Part shown: positions 46,301 through 57,179 of the stretch, piece by piece
Layout of the letters: the number at the start of each line of letters is the position of its first letter
Position numbering within the stretch: the first letter of the stretch is position 1
The notes under the pieces: generated by a model
Told to the model about the DNA's origin: nothing
The model's database searches: none
What the model saw: the letters and a program-made list of their open reading frames with translations, nothing else
Assembly (NCBI GenBank): GCA_039619475.1
Contig: CM077115.1
Coordinates: 296,671,756 to 296,735,755, forward strand
Direction: 5' to 3'
From: Icerya purchasi
Lineage: Eukaryota; Arthropoda; Insecta; Hemiptera; Monophlebidae
DNA length: 64,000 nt
Translations under genes and position numbers: made by a program

Positions 46301-48193
46301 AGTTAGGATTGGCTCCAAAATATCTTCCTCCTTCCTTATCGAAAATGGTATTCCGCAAGGCTCAGCGCTGAGCGTAACATTGTTTATATTATACATAAAT
46401 GATATGGCAGATTGTATACGGCCGCCAGTTACAGCCCGCTTATATATAGATGATCTTAATATATCCTTTCCTTCTAACCTCCCGTCCAATGCGAGATCAA
46501 TCCTTCAATCAACAATCAATAACTTGGAAATATGAGCTGATAACAATGGCCTGGAATTCTCTCCGACAAAATCCGTATGTGTGAAATTTCACAAGAGACG
46601 CCAGCGTGATCCCGATTCCGACATAACTCTTTTCCTAAGAAATTCACCACTCCCGTTGCTCCACACAATTAAATTCTTGGGTCTTGTGTTTGATGAAAAA
46701 CTGTCCTGGTCACATCACATTCACCATCTTAAAAATAAATGCGTGAAATCCTTAAATATACTAAAATGTCTGTCAAATCCGAAATATAGCATAGATCCTA
46801 AGCTCCTGCTAACTGTGTACAAATCTCTCGCTTTAAGTAAATTGACCTACAGGTGCCAAGTTTATTCCTCATCAAACAAAGCACTCCTTAAATCACTTGA
46901 CACAATCCATCATACTGCTATACGAATTATCTTGGGAGCGCATAGGACGTCGCCATCGTTGGAAATCTGTTCACTAGCGGGCATCCCACCCTTAACGGTT
47001 ATCCGAAATTCTTATGAATTCAGAGATTTATTTTACTGGTACCAAGCTAAATTACGCCGCAACGATAATTCAGAAATCCCACTACCGTCTTTTCCAAACG
47101 ATCCCCTCCCCAGTGTACTAGCCCTCCTTAAGGAAAGAGGAATTAACTGGAACTCTGACCTTGCACATCAGCATGTTGAACTCCCCTGGGAGGATACTCC
47201 GATTGTTGCGGATTTATCTCTGCTGAGCGATCGCTCGGACCAGGATGTCATACTGCCGTCCCAGTACGTGGCGGAAAAAATTAAATTTTTTCCCAGCTAC
47301 AGGCAGCTGTATACAGATGGTGCCAAAGCAAATCCCCTCAATGGGTCCTCGCCGGTGGCTTGCGCCTACGAGGTGGAGGGAGTTGTTCATGCGGTTCGGC
47401 TCCACGACTTCTGTTCAGTGCTGGAGGGGGAGCTGTATGGAATTTTCTTCTGCTTGAGCGAATATCTGCAGTCTTACCCCCAACGTCGAAATGCATTTCT
47501 AATCACAGATTCCTTGCAATCGATTAGGACACTCTAGACACCTAAAACCTCTCACACATTATCTCGAAAAATAAAGCGCATCATTAACGTGCTTTTCCGG
47601 GCTGGCTCACAGGTAACATTCTTGTGGGCCCCGGGTCATACCGGTGTGCCGGGGAATGAGCGTGTGAACTTGGCTGCTAAGGCAGCAACATATAGTCCAA
47701 TGCCCGAAGGTGCCCCTCTGCCTCAGCTGGGGCCACCCTTTTTTCAGCAACATAAGGCAGAGACATGGGAAATTATGTGGTCGGCTCACACATCATGGCT
47801 GCGATCCATTAAGGTGAGCACTGAGCCTTGGTGGCCACCGATATCCATGTCCCGCAGAGAGTTTGCAGCATTAACTAGACTCCGCATAGGGCACACAGCA
47901 ATATCCCACAACTATTTGCTGGAAGGAACATCTCCTCCCTCTGCCTGTTCCATATGCAATTCCCCAATTTCACCAACCGCTGAACACGTTCTGGAACATT
48001 GCCTGCCTGCAGGCAACTTACCGACGGTTGCGTTGTCAAACGAACCAAAACAGGTCCAGGATATACTAAACCATATTAGAGCGGCTAACATATTAAAACA
48101 CTTCTGATCCTGCACTGATCCATGTGCTGTAATAATCCCGGCAATTACACACAGCACATGGACCATATAAATTTAGGGGAAAAAAAAAACAAA
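46301..48193 (+). mobile_element. Family B non-LTR retrotransposon, 5'-truncated young insertion
   Basis: A single frame (46302-48110) runs from mid-RT to the C terminus with only two in-frame stops (TGA 46533, TAG 47535). In order: ENGIPQGSALSVTLFILYIN, catalytic YIDD, KFLGLVFDEKLSW, the thumb TIHHTAIRIILGAHRTSPS, RNase H with YTDGAKAN (Asp), EGELYGIFFCL (Glu), AFLITDSLQS (Asp) and WAPGHTGVPGNERVNLAAKA (His; the last Asp is Asn), and a C-terminal CSICNSPIS...EHVLEHC zinc motif. A short 3'UTR with a 12-bp hairpin and an A-rich tail follow. The endonuclease and first part of the RT are lost by 5' truncation. The intact flanking duplication supports target-primed insertion. Confidence 0.92.
48119..48162 (+). 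other. 3'UTR stem-loop of the family B element
   Basis: TCCATGTGCTGT (48119-48130) pairs perfectly with ACAGCACATGGA (48151-48162) around a 20-nt loop, nine bases after the stop codon. Some non-LTR elements use such 3' structures for recognition by their own RT. That role here is inference. Confidence 0.75.
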
Positions 48194-48206
48194 AAAAACA
48201 TATCCT
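48194..48206 (+). repeat. Target-site duplication, right copy
   Basis: AAAAACATATCCT, identical to 46288-46300. The first A bases cannot be told apart from the insert's A-rich tail. Confidence 0.85.
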
Positions 48207-50345
48207 GATGCCGATATTAACTCCGACCACCGTAATCTTTAAATGTAAAACTGAAGAAAATTCAAAAACTTATAACTTCTTTTAGACGTACCGCAATGAA
48301 TAGAGTGCGAGACAATAAAACACAAAATAAAAATATGTATAAATGAAAGATTAAATGATATTAAAAAAATGGACATAAGGAATGTCGGGGAAGCATGGGT
48401 AAAACCATCAAACAGACTTTCACAACGGTAACGCAGAAATATCTTATAAACGATGGTAAAAGAAGTAAATAGTCTTGGATGACTGACGAAATTCTTCAGT
48501 TAATGGATCAAAGAAGGTTGGTCAAAAATAAGGATCCGGTAAGATACAGTGAATTGCAAAAAAGGATAAGACGGAAGATACGGGAAGCAAAAGAAATGAA
48601 ATTCTCTAACGAATGAATAGAAATAGAACTAAATGTAAAGAACGATTACTTTAACACGTTTAAGAGAATAAAATAAACCGTAGGAATTTATAAATAAAGA
48701 TGGAACAGCTACATGGCCAGCAAAAATGGGAACATTTTATCGAGCACGAATGAGAAAATTAGGGAATGGAAACAATATTTACAGACTTTTTTTTAACGAT
48801 AACAGAAATGAACCTCCCAACATTAAAGTCGAAGATGGCTCAGACATCACACGCGAAGAGGTAGTACAAATATATGCCCCGTAAGAAGCTCAAAAAATGG
48901 CAAATGTCTAGGTCCAGATGATGTGTACACGGAGTTAATAAAACTTCTAGAAAAAGAACATTCTTAATCCCAGTTGATTTTTGTTTAACAGTATATACCG
49001 CAGTGGGGAGATACCCAAGGATTGGTTGAAATCAACATTTATCATACTGCCGAAGAAAAATAATTGCAAAACATTGTCCAGAATTTAGAACCCCATTAGT
49101 TTAATGAGGCATGTTTTAAAGTTGTTTTCAAAAATTATTCATCGAAGAATATACACTGTAAGTGTGAACAGAATATCGGAAAAAAACATAGTTTGGTTTT
49201 CTGAATGGGTTTGGTACCAGAAAAGCTTTGTTTAGTGTTCAAATGCTCATTCAACGATGTCGTGAGGTCCAAACTGACATATATGCTTGTTTCGTGGATT
49301 ACGAAAAGGCGTTTGACACAATACGACACGAAAAACTCATTGAAATATTGCGGCAAATAGAACTGGATGGTCAAGACATCAGAATTATAACTAACTTATA
49401 TTGGAATTCGAGTGCATCAGTGCGTATAGATAGTCAAACATCGGAGAAGAAGTTACCGTAATGAAGGGAGTGCGTCAAGGATGCTTCTCTCTCCCCCTTT
49501 TATTTAATATTTATTCAGAAAAAATTTTTGAGGAGTCCATTATCGGAAAAAACTTAGGCGTAACAGTTAACGGAATTGTAGTTAATAACATTCGCTCTGC
49601 GGATGATACAGTCGTGAATGTGCCTTGAAGATTTACAAGAATTAATGAACGCGCTTAATGAAAGTAGCAAAAAGATGGGCTTACCGTATAAATACGACTT
49701 AAACAAAATACTGCGCCTCGAAAACGTAACGATCGAAAGGACCAGCTCAATAAAATATTTGGGATGTCATATACACGATAGATGGGAAATATTTACCGAG
49801 ATAAGAGCCAGAATTGAACAGGCGAGAACATCAAAAAAAGAATAAGATACCAGCGAACCGGGATTCACAGATAGACTTGCGGAACGCCTCCTTCGGTGTT
49901 ATGTTTTCAGCGTCCTGCTATATAGCGTCAAACCTTGGACAGTTCCAGTGACATTATGTATGAAAAGTTGGAAGTTTTTGAGATGTTGACATACCGAAGA
50001 ATGTTAAAAATTCCTTAGACGGGCAAAGTTACGAATGCCGATGTACTAAAACCCTTACAAAATAAAACTGAAATTGTCAACCCACAATCAGTTAAAATAA
50101 GGAAATTCGAATATTTCGGCCGTATAATGAAAAACAGCAAATATGAGCTGCTTCAAGTGTTAATATTGGGCAAGATAGAAGGTAGTCGCAGGTGTGGTCG
50201 AACAAGCATAATGTGGATGAAAAACCTAAGAAATTAGTTCAAATTAGATACGGTGGAAATATTCTGGAGAGTTATGGATAAATATCAAGTCAAGCAGATG
50301 ATCGCCAACGTTCTTCGTAGACAGGGCACATAGAAGAAGAAGAAG
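48207..50345 (+). mobile_element. RTE-type non-LTR retrotransposon, 3' part with reverse transcriptase
   Basis: Continues the element broken at 46300. It begins with the endonuclease S-D-H motif (DADINSDH, 48207-48230), then a linker (YSELQKRIRRKIREAKEMKF) and the RT: ALFSVQMLIQRCREVQTDIY, CFVDYEKAFDTIRHEKLIEI, VMKGVRQGCFSLPLLFNIYS, the catalytic region NIRSADDTVV (Tyr of Y-A-D-D is Ser), TSSIKYLGCHI, then FEYFGRIMKNSKYELLQVLI and a C terminus ending ANVLRRQGT with a stop near 50331. The 3' end is an AAG-type simple repeat (50332-50345). Several frameshifts and stops, so inactive. Confidence 0.85.
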
Positions 50346-50589
50346 ATTCCTTATTGCGCTTTTTATACCCCATCTTTTTAAGATATTATGCCCGCTGTTT
50401 GTTCCTTGCTATTACGAGTAGCAATATTTCATCGAGTTAAATTATAACTTACTTGTTTGATGTAGATACACCAAATATTTTTAATATTTATTTTATTTTA
50501 TTATTAGTGAAAGTGCAGTCGAGAAGTTTAGCATTTTAATGATCTTTCCTTCCTCGATGCACAATCTCGATTTGTAAATAGTGTTTTTT

Positions 50590-50895
50590 TTGTTTTTTTT
50601 TAAATTCTCCTTCTCACCTTTTTGATATGCGCCGTTTGTAACTACTAAGGTCATTACAGAACATATATGGATGTAACTTATATGTGTTCGGTCAAACCAC
50701 TCATTCTAACGAAGGCTATAACCCTTGTGACGTTAATTGTAGTATTTGCCAGACAATCCTGTATGTTGTTAGGTGGGCTAGGTTGCGTTCTGAACGTGGC
50801 GAACTTTGGGCACGTGAGAAGAATATGTGGAACTGTCGGTATACCAGCCTGGCCGCAGAAGAAGCACATAATGGGGGGCGAAGATTTGTGTAAAT
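50590..50895 (-). mobile_element. I/Jockey-type non-LTR 3' terminus
   Basis: The minus strand encodes a C-terminal zinc motif, CFFCGQAGIPTVPHILLTCP, followed by TRVIAFVRMSGLTEHI and a stop near 50678. The 3'UTR and A-rich tail (T-rich on the plus strand, 50580-50610) follow. The 3'UTR resembles that of the RNase H fragment at 36.5-37.3 kb. The BEL/Pao LTR starts immediately beyond it. Confidence 0.65.
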
Positions 50896-50906
50896 AGTGT
50901 TAATTT

Positions 50907-51195
50907 TAGTTTTAGATGTAATGTTGTTGTACTCGCTCGCCCGATATTTAGTGTGTTTTTGGTTGAAAAAGTCGTTTTTTGACGTAAATCCCGTTTTAGT
51001 TGTTTTTTATCCTCGTTATCATTCGTCTTCGCGATTCCCCCAGATCTTATTCTCGTTGTTAGCAATTTGAAATAGCCCTTTTCAAGGCTAACCGATGGTA
51101 TATCGTTCGCACGTAAGTAACTAATATACCTATTTTGAATTCGTTTACACATGTTGTTTAAATCGATTTGCGCGTGAATAACGTCTAAACATTTC
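50907..51195 (+). repeat. 5' LTR of a BEL/Pao element
   Basis: About 285 bp shared with 54886-55163 at high identity, from TTAGTTTTAGATGTAAT to GTGAATAACGTCTAAACA. It has a 9-bp stretch (GTTGTTGTA) absent from the 3' copy and a handful of substitutions. Exact ends are uncertain because no clean target-site duplication could be read. Confidence 0.85.
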
Positions 51196-51359
51196 GGTTC
51201 TCCGGGCCGGATATACAGAAAAAGATCTGGCGCAATTATATTTGTTTGGCCGCAAATTGAAATAACAGTTGTATTCATATGTTACAAATCGAAATAACAG
51301 TTTCAGTCGGTTAATTAAGATTTAAAGTTTATAATTCATTTCGTGTAATTTGAATTATT

Positions 51360-51740
51360 AGACGGTTACTCATTTTAGAAAATTTTAATTTTTTTTGCAA
51401 GTCGCGAGCAAATATAGTAGTCTAGTGGAATAATTTATATCTGAAATATATAGTTTGTTTCGTGATCATTTAAATTATCACGCTATTACTTGTTACGCGA
51501 ATTAAGAATTTCGTATAATTGACTTTCGTGGGTATAATAAGTTTCGTGTAAATTTAAAGTTCCGTGTATTTAATCAATTTCGTGGAAATAAACAGTTTCG
51601 TGCATTTAATAAAGTTTAGTACGTTTAATAACTTTCGCGGAAATAAAAAGTTGCGTGCATTTGTTCGGTTTATGATAATTTAAAATTTTTTAGTTTAATT
51701 TAGTTCGTGTCGATTAAATTAAAGTTTGGTAGCTTATTTG
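51360..51740 (+). repeat. Degenerate TTTCGTG repeats in the BEL leader
   Basis: Variants of A/GTTTCGTG followed by AT-rich spacers recur about every 22-30 bp (for example near 51462, 51527, 51550, 51572, 51590). They lie between the 5' LTR and the first gag-like codons. Confidence 0.65.
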
Positions 51741-51929
51741 CGCTGACTTATTAGTTTTTTGTTCCTTTTGTAGAGTAGCATTAATTTAAATGCCGGTTCG
51801 CGTTTTTTGTACGCGATATAAAATTGTATCAATAAGCATTTTTTCGTTTTTGGCTTCAACTAGTCATAGCAATATTATCGTTCAAAATTCGTAAAGGTAG
51901 AAAAGGGTAATTCATTAGACACACTAAAT

Positions 51930-53000
51930 CGCAATAAGCGTGCAATATTGCGCATGATAAATGCAACCGAAGGTGCTGTGGATACTGCGCTACTGGGCAG
52001 CCCGATGGAGCTACAAGCATACAAAATTTCACTGCTCCTAGATACTTAGAGAACAAGTCTGAAGGAGCTAAAAAGTGTCGTAGCGCAGATCACAGAAGCT
52101 ACTAATGTAAAGGAAAAGACTCCCGAACAAGTAGAAATTATAGAAGCTGAAATAGCTGAAGAGCTTCAAAAAAGTGAACTAGATTGGGCGATGGCAAAAG
52201 GCGAAGTCGATACAATTTTTGCTCGACTAAGGCTAAAGGGCAATCTCGACAATCTCTTGAATCTTCCTTTACGGCAGAGTCTGCTCCGGCAAATCCAATG
52301 GTAAGATTTCCAAATATTCGAGTCCCAAAGTTTGGGGGAGACATAACGAGACTTACAGAGTGGTATGCTTTGTTTGAAGCAATGATTCACTCTAATGAAA
52401 ATCTGAGACCCATACAAAAACTGTACTTCCTCAAAAAGGTGATGATCGGCGCGGTAGAAAATCTGTTAAAAGACTATGCCTTCCAGGAGGGTGTCTTTAT
52501 GAAGAAGCATGGGCCGCTGTGTGTAGAACCGGTATTATAACAGGAGGGCAACTATTGCAAGCCATTTTCAAGATCTAATCGGATTCCTAAAAATTTCTAT
52601 GCCAACTCTACGCGGATCATTGGACAGATTGAATGCAATAATAAGAGGATTGAAGGTGTGCAATCTCAATACAAAAGCGATGTCGCCTCTTATAACTTAT
52701 CTTGTGGTATCCAAACTTGCCGAGAAGCTGCGTGAAGAATGGAAAAATTCAATTTCTGATAATTCGACATATCCTTCATTTAATCCGCTGGCCACATTTC
52801 TTCGGAATCGTTGTTTTGCGCAGAAGAGCGTGAACATTAAGCCAGATAGTAAACAACCGTTCAATAAGTTTGAGGTATGGGAATCAAAAGGCAAAAAATT
52901 TACAGCGGCAACCATAGATAGGGGGCAGCTGAAATCTGCTGCTCCACAATGCGTTCTCTGTAGCAAGGATCACTATATATATGGAATTGCCCACGATTCA
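51930..53000 (+). pseudogene. BEL/Pao gag remnant
   Basis: Structural-protein part of the element, in at least three frames. The N-terminal part (INATEGAVDTALLGSPMEL, then KEKTPEQVEIIEAEIAEEL) is followed by the frame with FGGDITRLTEWYALFEAMIH, which resembles the F-x-G-x-x-x-x-W-x-x-F block of BEL gag, then LVVSKLAEKLREEWKNSIS. It ends in the first Cys-His box, CVLCSKDHYIYG. Frameshifts near 52270 and 52540 and several stops. Confidence 0.75.
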
Positions 53001-53700
53001 TAGCAAAAACCATAGCCGAGCGAATAACTATTGTAAGAGATAGACGACTGTGCAACAATTGTCTTCGGCAAAATCACTTCGCTCGCGATTGCAAGTCATC
53101 GAGGTGCAGGGCATGTGGCAGCCCACATCGTGCAATGTTACATCGAAAATAATTATCAGCGGCAACGGGAGAGTCAGTGTATTCAAACGATCACAATGAA
53201 GCAAGATTTCCGGAAGCAAGAACATCATTAGCCTGCGCATCAGGTGCACCCTCCATTGTTATTTTGCCTAGTGCAGTAGTTTTTGTGCTCATTGACGGAA
53301 GAAAGATGCAGGCCCGTGTCCTTTTAGATGCCTGTTCACAAGTAAACATAGTATATCTGAAACGTTTCTACGGAAAAACAAGATAAGAGTCAGGCCAACT
53401 TAGAATGAAATCACTTGCATTTCGCTGGTGGATTTGCCAGTGAGGTCTTTCTGTCTCTTCAATCTAGATTCAACAATTACGAATTGAAAATAGAGACAGA
53501 TGATGTGGTAGGACAGATTCCGTATGAAGTTTCTCGAGCCGTCATAACACAGATTGAAAATGCCGGCTGTAATTTCAAATTCGCGGAACGTTTACTGCCT
53601 TCTTCAGCAGTTGACATTCTTATTGGTGGGCAACATGTCAATAGGATATTGCTTGGAAAGAAATGTCCTTTATAGGGAATCTGTGCCTTGAGGAAACTCC
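53000..53700 (+). pseudogene. BEL/Pao zinc knuckle and aspartic protease remnant
   Basis: RRLCNNCLRQNHFARDCKSS and CRACGSPHRAML form two Cys-His boxes. In the next frame VLLDACSQVNIV is the protease active-site region, with D-A-C where BEL proteases normally have D-S/T-G, so the site looks inactive. VDILIGGQHVNRILLG, typical of the family's post-protease region, follows in a shifted frame. Confidence 0.75.
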
Positions 53701-54076
53701 CTTTGGATGAGTGGCGACAGGCCCATTGGCACCAGAACCATCAACCGATACACGATGATGCAATCTAACAACACAAGTGAAACGCATACTACATAAGTTA
53801 TGGCAGGTAGAGGAGATGGCAATTTTAGAGATGCCTCAGCGCAATCATCAACGATGTGAATCACGCATATATGAGAACGTTATAAACAACTGGGACAAAA
53901 TGGGAAATCCTCAAAACGATCACCGGGCAGTTGGTTATGCAGAGATCGCTGCACAAGCCTAAAGAACAGGAACGAATATTCTCGAAATCATCGGTCAGTT
54001 CGAACGCGGCACTTAGACCGCGACAAAAAATCAAACATGATAATTTTCAGTAGGCTCGCTACTGGCGGCACCACTA

Positions 54077-54560
54077 TTGTTACCGCAGCTTCCATCGCTG
54101 GCACGTCCATCGCTGCTGCTACGACTTCTGCAGCTGGTAAATATGTTTCACTGGTATCATTGGCTAAGGCCACGAATAATCAATATGCGGCCGGTCAATG
54201 AGTCAAAAAATCGCCCTATGATGAACAGAAACAGTCGGCCGAAAAGTCCCAACAAAGTGGTTTTGGCGAGACAGGGCTTCTAAGTCAAGTTTACCAAGGA
54301 AATTTTTGTTCCTTCGCCGCTGCAGCTTCGTTGCAGCATAAATAGTTGGCTAAAGCTGCCTCATTGTCGTTATCTTTGCCGTTCTATGTTGGCAAGATAG
54401 TTGTTGTCTAAATTGTTGTCGACCATATCGTCTTCGTCGTTCAAAGCGTCGTCGTCTGTATCATCTTCGTTGCTGGAATCGTTGTCTTCTGCATCGTCTT
54501 CGTCATCTTCATTGTCCAAATCGTCGTCGCCCAAATCATCTTTTTGTCGTTTTCATTGCC
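54077..54560 (+). repeat. Low-complexity filler inside the BEL element
   Basis: CATCGCTGG/CTGCTGC-type repeats around 54090-54130, then a TCGTC/ATCTTC-rich tract at 54420-54545. It occupies the place where RT and integrase coding is expected. Confidence 0.7.
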
Positions 54561-54885
54561 GACTGACGGCAAGTCTAATTTGATTAAAAAATCACCTCTT
54601 AAGTCGCACACCCACCCGCCGTCCACAACCGCTAATAATGTCACCGTTAATAACCAGAATTTGAGAAACGGGCTAATTGTAATCCTGAAGGATCATTCTT
54701 CACCACCCAATGATTTGCAGCTGTATAAGATAGCCGAGTGCTTCCCCGATGGAGCCGGAGTAGTTTGAACCAACCGAATAGAAGCGGATGGGCAGTCAAA
54801 GGTAGTTCCGGTAATCCATGTTATTCCGCTTCCCAACGCAGAGGATCAGTAAGAAAACGTCACAAGCCGCCAAATCTCCCAAGTT

Positions 54886-55163
54886 AGTTTTAGATGTAAT
54901 CTCGCTCGCCCGATATTTAGTGTGTTTTTAGTTGAAAAAGTCGTTTTTTTGACATAGACCCCGTTTTAGTTGTTTTTTATCCTCGTTATCATTCGTCTTC
55001 GCGATTCCCCCAGATCTTATTCTCGTTGTTAGCAATTTGAAATAGCCCTTTTCAGGGCTAACCGATGGTATATCGTTCGCACGTAAGTAACTAATATACC
55101 TATTTTGAATTCGTTTACACATGTTGTTTAAATCAATTTGCGCGTGAATAACGTCTAAACATA
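54886..55163 (+). repeat. 3' LTR of the BEL/Pao element
   Basis: About 278 bp, matching 50907-51195 from TTAGTTTTAGATGTAAT to AACGTCTAAACA. Flanking sequence differs on both sides, as expected for an LTR pair. Confidence 0.85.
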
Positions 55164-55164
55164 A

Positions 55165-56750
55165 ATTTTGTCTTCTAAATTTTTCTGATTGTCGGTCTCT
55201 GACGAGCTTTACAAACCAAAAAAAAACTCTTCCACTTTCGTTCCCTAGTTTGCCGTTTCTTCAGCTGATGCTTCTGGCTTAGTCCACAGATTTATCACTG
55301 CAATTAGTAGGCTGCGTTCTAGACATTCCAAACTATCTCTTCAAACACTTTTCTTTAGCAAATACACAGCTAAAATGCTCACTGTGATCAATGTACCGGT
55401 ATCAACTATATGGTTGACATCCAGCCGATTATACAAAACTTGAACCTAACGAAACACAATTATTTAACAAATTGATGGCGCTCAATATTTCCCCCCTCTC
55501 TGTTATGTTCATCACCACCTGCTCATCTGTTGTGGAAGTCGGTATAATCACTTTCAAAAAAAACATTCCTATTTAAGCTTCTTTCTGTTTTCTTTTCGTC
55601 AATCATTGTTTTGTTTTTTTTTTTTATTATTTTTGTTGTTTGTTGCTGTTTTGTGTTTCCTAGTTCACCGGCCAAATGAACTAAATAGTTGTTCCGGCCA
55701 TTGAAAAAGAACAAAACAAAAATGATGATGATAAAAAAAATAACACCGTCGATTATGTTAAAAATAACAGTTCTTATTAATAATAAAAATAACGAGGCAA
55801 GGAAATAAAAATGTTTCTTTTAAAATAAACAAACGTGCGTATAAGAAAAGTAAATAAGAAAGGAAAAGGAAAAACAACTATTACAAAATAATAATATTAT
55901 TCGATATAACGCTTTCAACGATTTATGCATTCAAAAGAACGAGTTCCCAAAAATAGTGAGCCGTAACTTCTTTGAACTCGCGTTGTTCACGATGTTGCAT
56001 GAACATGGCAATAAATTTAGACTCATCTGGGAACAATTAGCTCATTTGGCACGCGGACTTTAAAAATATTTTTATTAGTTGATTTGCCGCTCGAATATAT
56101 CACGCACTCTGTCTGATACAAAGCTGTCTAGTTTTCATCGCGTTCGCCGTAAAAAATAAAGCACATCTTCCACATCATTTCACTTCCGAAAAGTTGGTCA
56201 GCTGAGCGCACTATTAATATCCGCGTTACGTCAGCAAACAATTTCCCATTTGAATGTCGCTAAAAATTCGAATGCGTAAAATTAAAAACCGAGTAATACA
56301 TTAATTGAACCTTAAACCGACTCTTCCTCTTTTATTTAAATTTATCCGTTCACCGGTAGACAATTAAAAAATTAAGTGGATAAAAAAAAATAAATTAAAA
56401 ACACGCATACTTTAGAGCGGTTCGATTTTTGTTTAATAATTATTAAAATTTCATCGCGGTAAGAATTTAAAGTATAACAACGAGATACTTTCATCTAGAT
56501 ATTTAATTTTGAAAAAATTACCTCCATTACATGAATTGATATATAATGAAAAATTGATCAGTATATTTGATGCGATAAAACTAGGAGGCGGGCCCGCCCT
56601 TGAGGTGTTTATGCGTCTTCTTATAAATCTGATATTAAATTCTACGATATTTACTACTAAAATTAATAAGAACAGTTCGTATCTAATTTATATAAAAATT
56701 TCGTAAAACATGACGTGGCTGGTAATTTAAAAATTAAACAAACATCGGTG
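55165..56750. other. Sequence without recognised features
   Basis: AT-rich, non-coding. I see no repeat shared with the rest of the window. Confidence 0.35.
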
Positions 56751-56754
56751 ATCA

Positions 56755-57165
56755 GAAATATTTATATATTAATTACAACGTAATTCTTAGGCTACCCCCT
56801 ATTCGAAAAAATGTACCAATTTTATGTAACGCTAAATGTCCCCAAAAAATGTCCCAATTTTATGTAACGTTTGTTATATTTCATAGGATTTTTGTTATTG
56901 TTATTTAAAAAATGTCACAATTTTATATAACGAAAAATGTAGTGAAACAATATCTTAATTTTATCTAATGAAAGTTAAATGTTAGGATTGGATTTTTGTG
57001 ACTATGTTTTGTTTTCCTTTTTGTGTTGATGCCAGTAAGAATTACGTTGTAAATTTTGATCATTTTATACAAAGTATAGAAGAGAAAGAGACATAAATAA
57101 AAGCAAGAGGGGTCAAGGGGCACAGCCCCTTGCGAGGCCAAAATGGCCGAGTTTATATATATATC
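56755..57165 (+). mobile_element. MITE-like repeat with 17-bp inverted repeats (copy 3 of 3)
   Basis: The most complete copy. Inverted repeats TTACAACGTAATTCTTA (56773-56789) and TAAGAATTACGTTGTAA (57036-57052), the outer flank with CATTTTATACAAAGTATAG, the hairpin AAGGGGCACAGCCCCTT (57115-57131), then GGCCAAAATGGCC and TA repeats. No ORF of its own. Confidence 0.85.
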
Positions 57166-57179
57166 GTAACGTAAACAAA

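Larger units (their letters stand above)
50907..55163 (+). mobile_element. BEL/Pao LTR retrotransposon, internally deleted
   Basis: Two LTRs enclose about 3.7 kb. After a repetitive leader (51195-51780) come gag-like segments (ELDWAMAKGEVDTIFARLRL; VRFPNIRVPKFGGDITRLTE; LYFLKKVMIGAVENLLKDYA), zinc knuckles (CVLCSKDHYIYG, CNNCLRQNHFARDC, CRACGSPH) and an aspartic protease (ARVLLDACSQVNIVYLKRF, then VDILIGGQHVNRILLGKK). Between about 53970 and 54640 the RT, RNase H and most of the integrase are missing. An integrase C terminus (LIVILKDHSSPPNDLQLYKI) remains before the 3' LTR. BEL/Pao is indicated by the gag-protease order and the L-I-G-x-D-like block. Reading frames are broken, so it is non-autonomous. 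Confidence 0.85.

Noticed and set aside
50778..51278. A 166-codon minus-strand frame over the BEL LTR as a gene
   Set aside because: It overlaps the LTR and a 3' non-LTR fragment, and the LTR part is repeated at 54.9 kb. A shadow frame.
54401..54583. Serine-rich protein encoded in the TCGTC tract
   Set aside because: A translation of simple repeat sequence inside the deleted BEL element.
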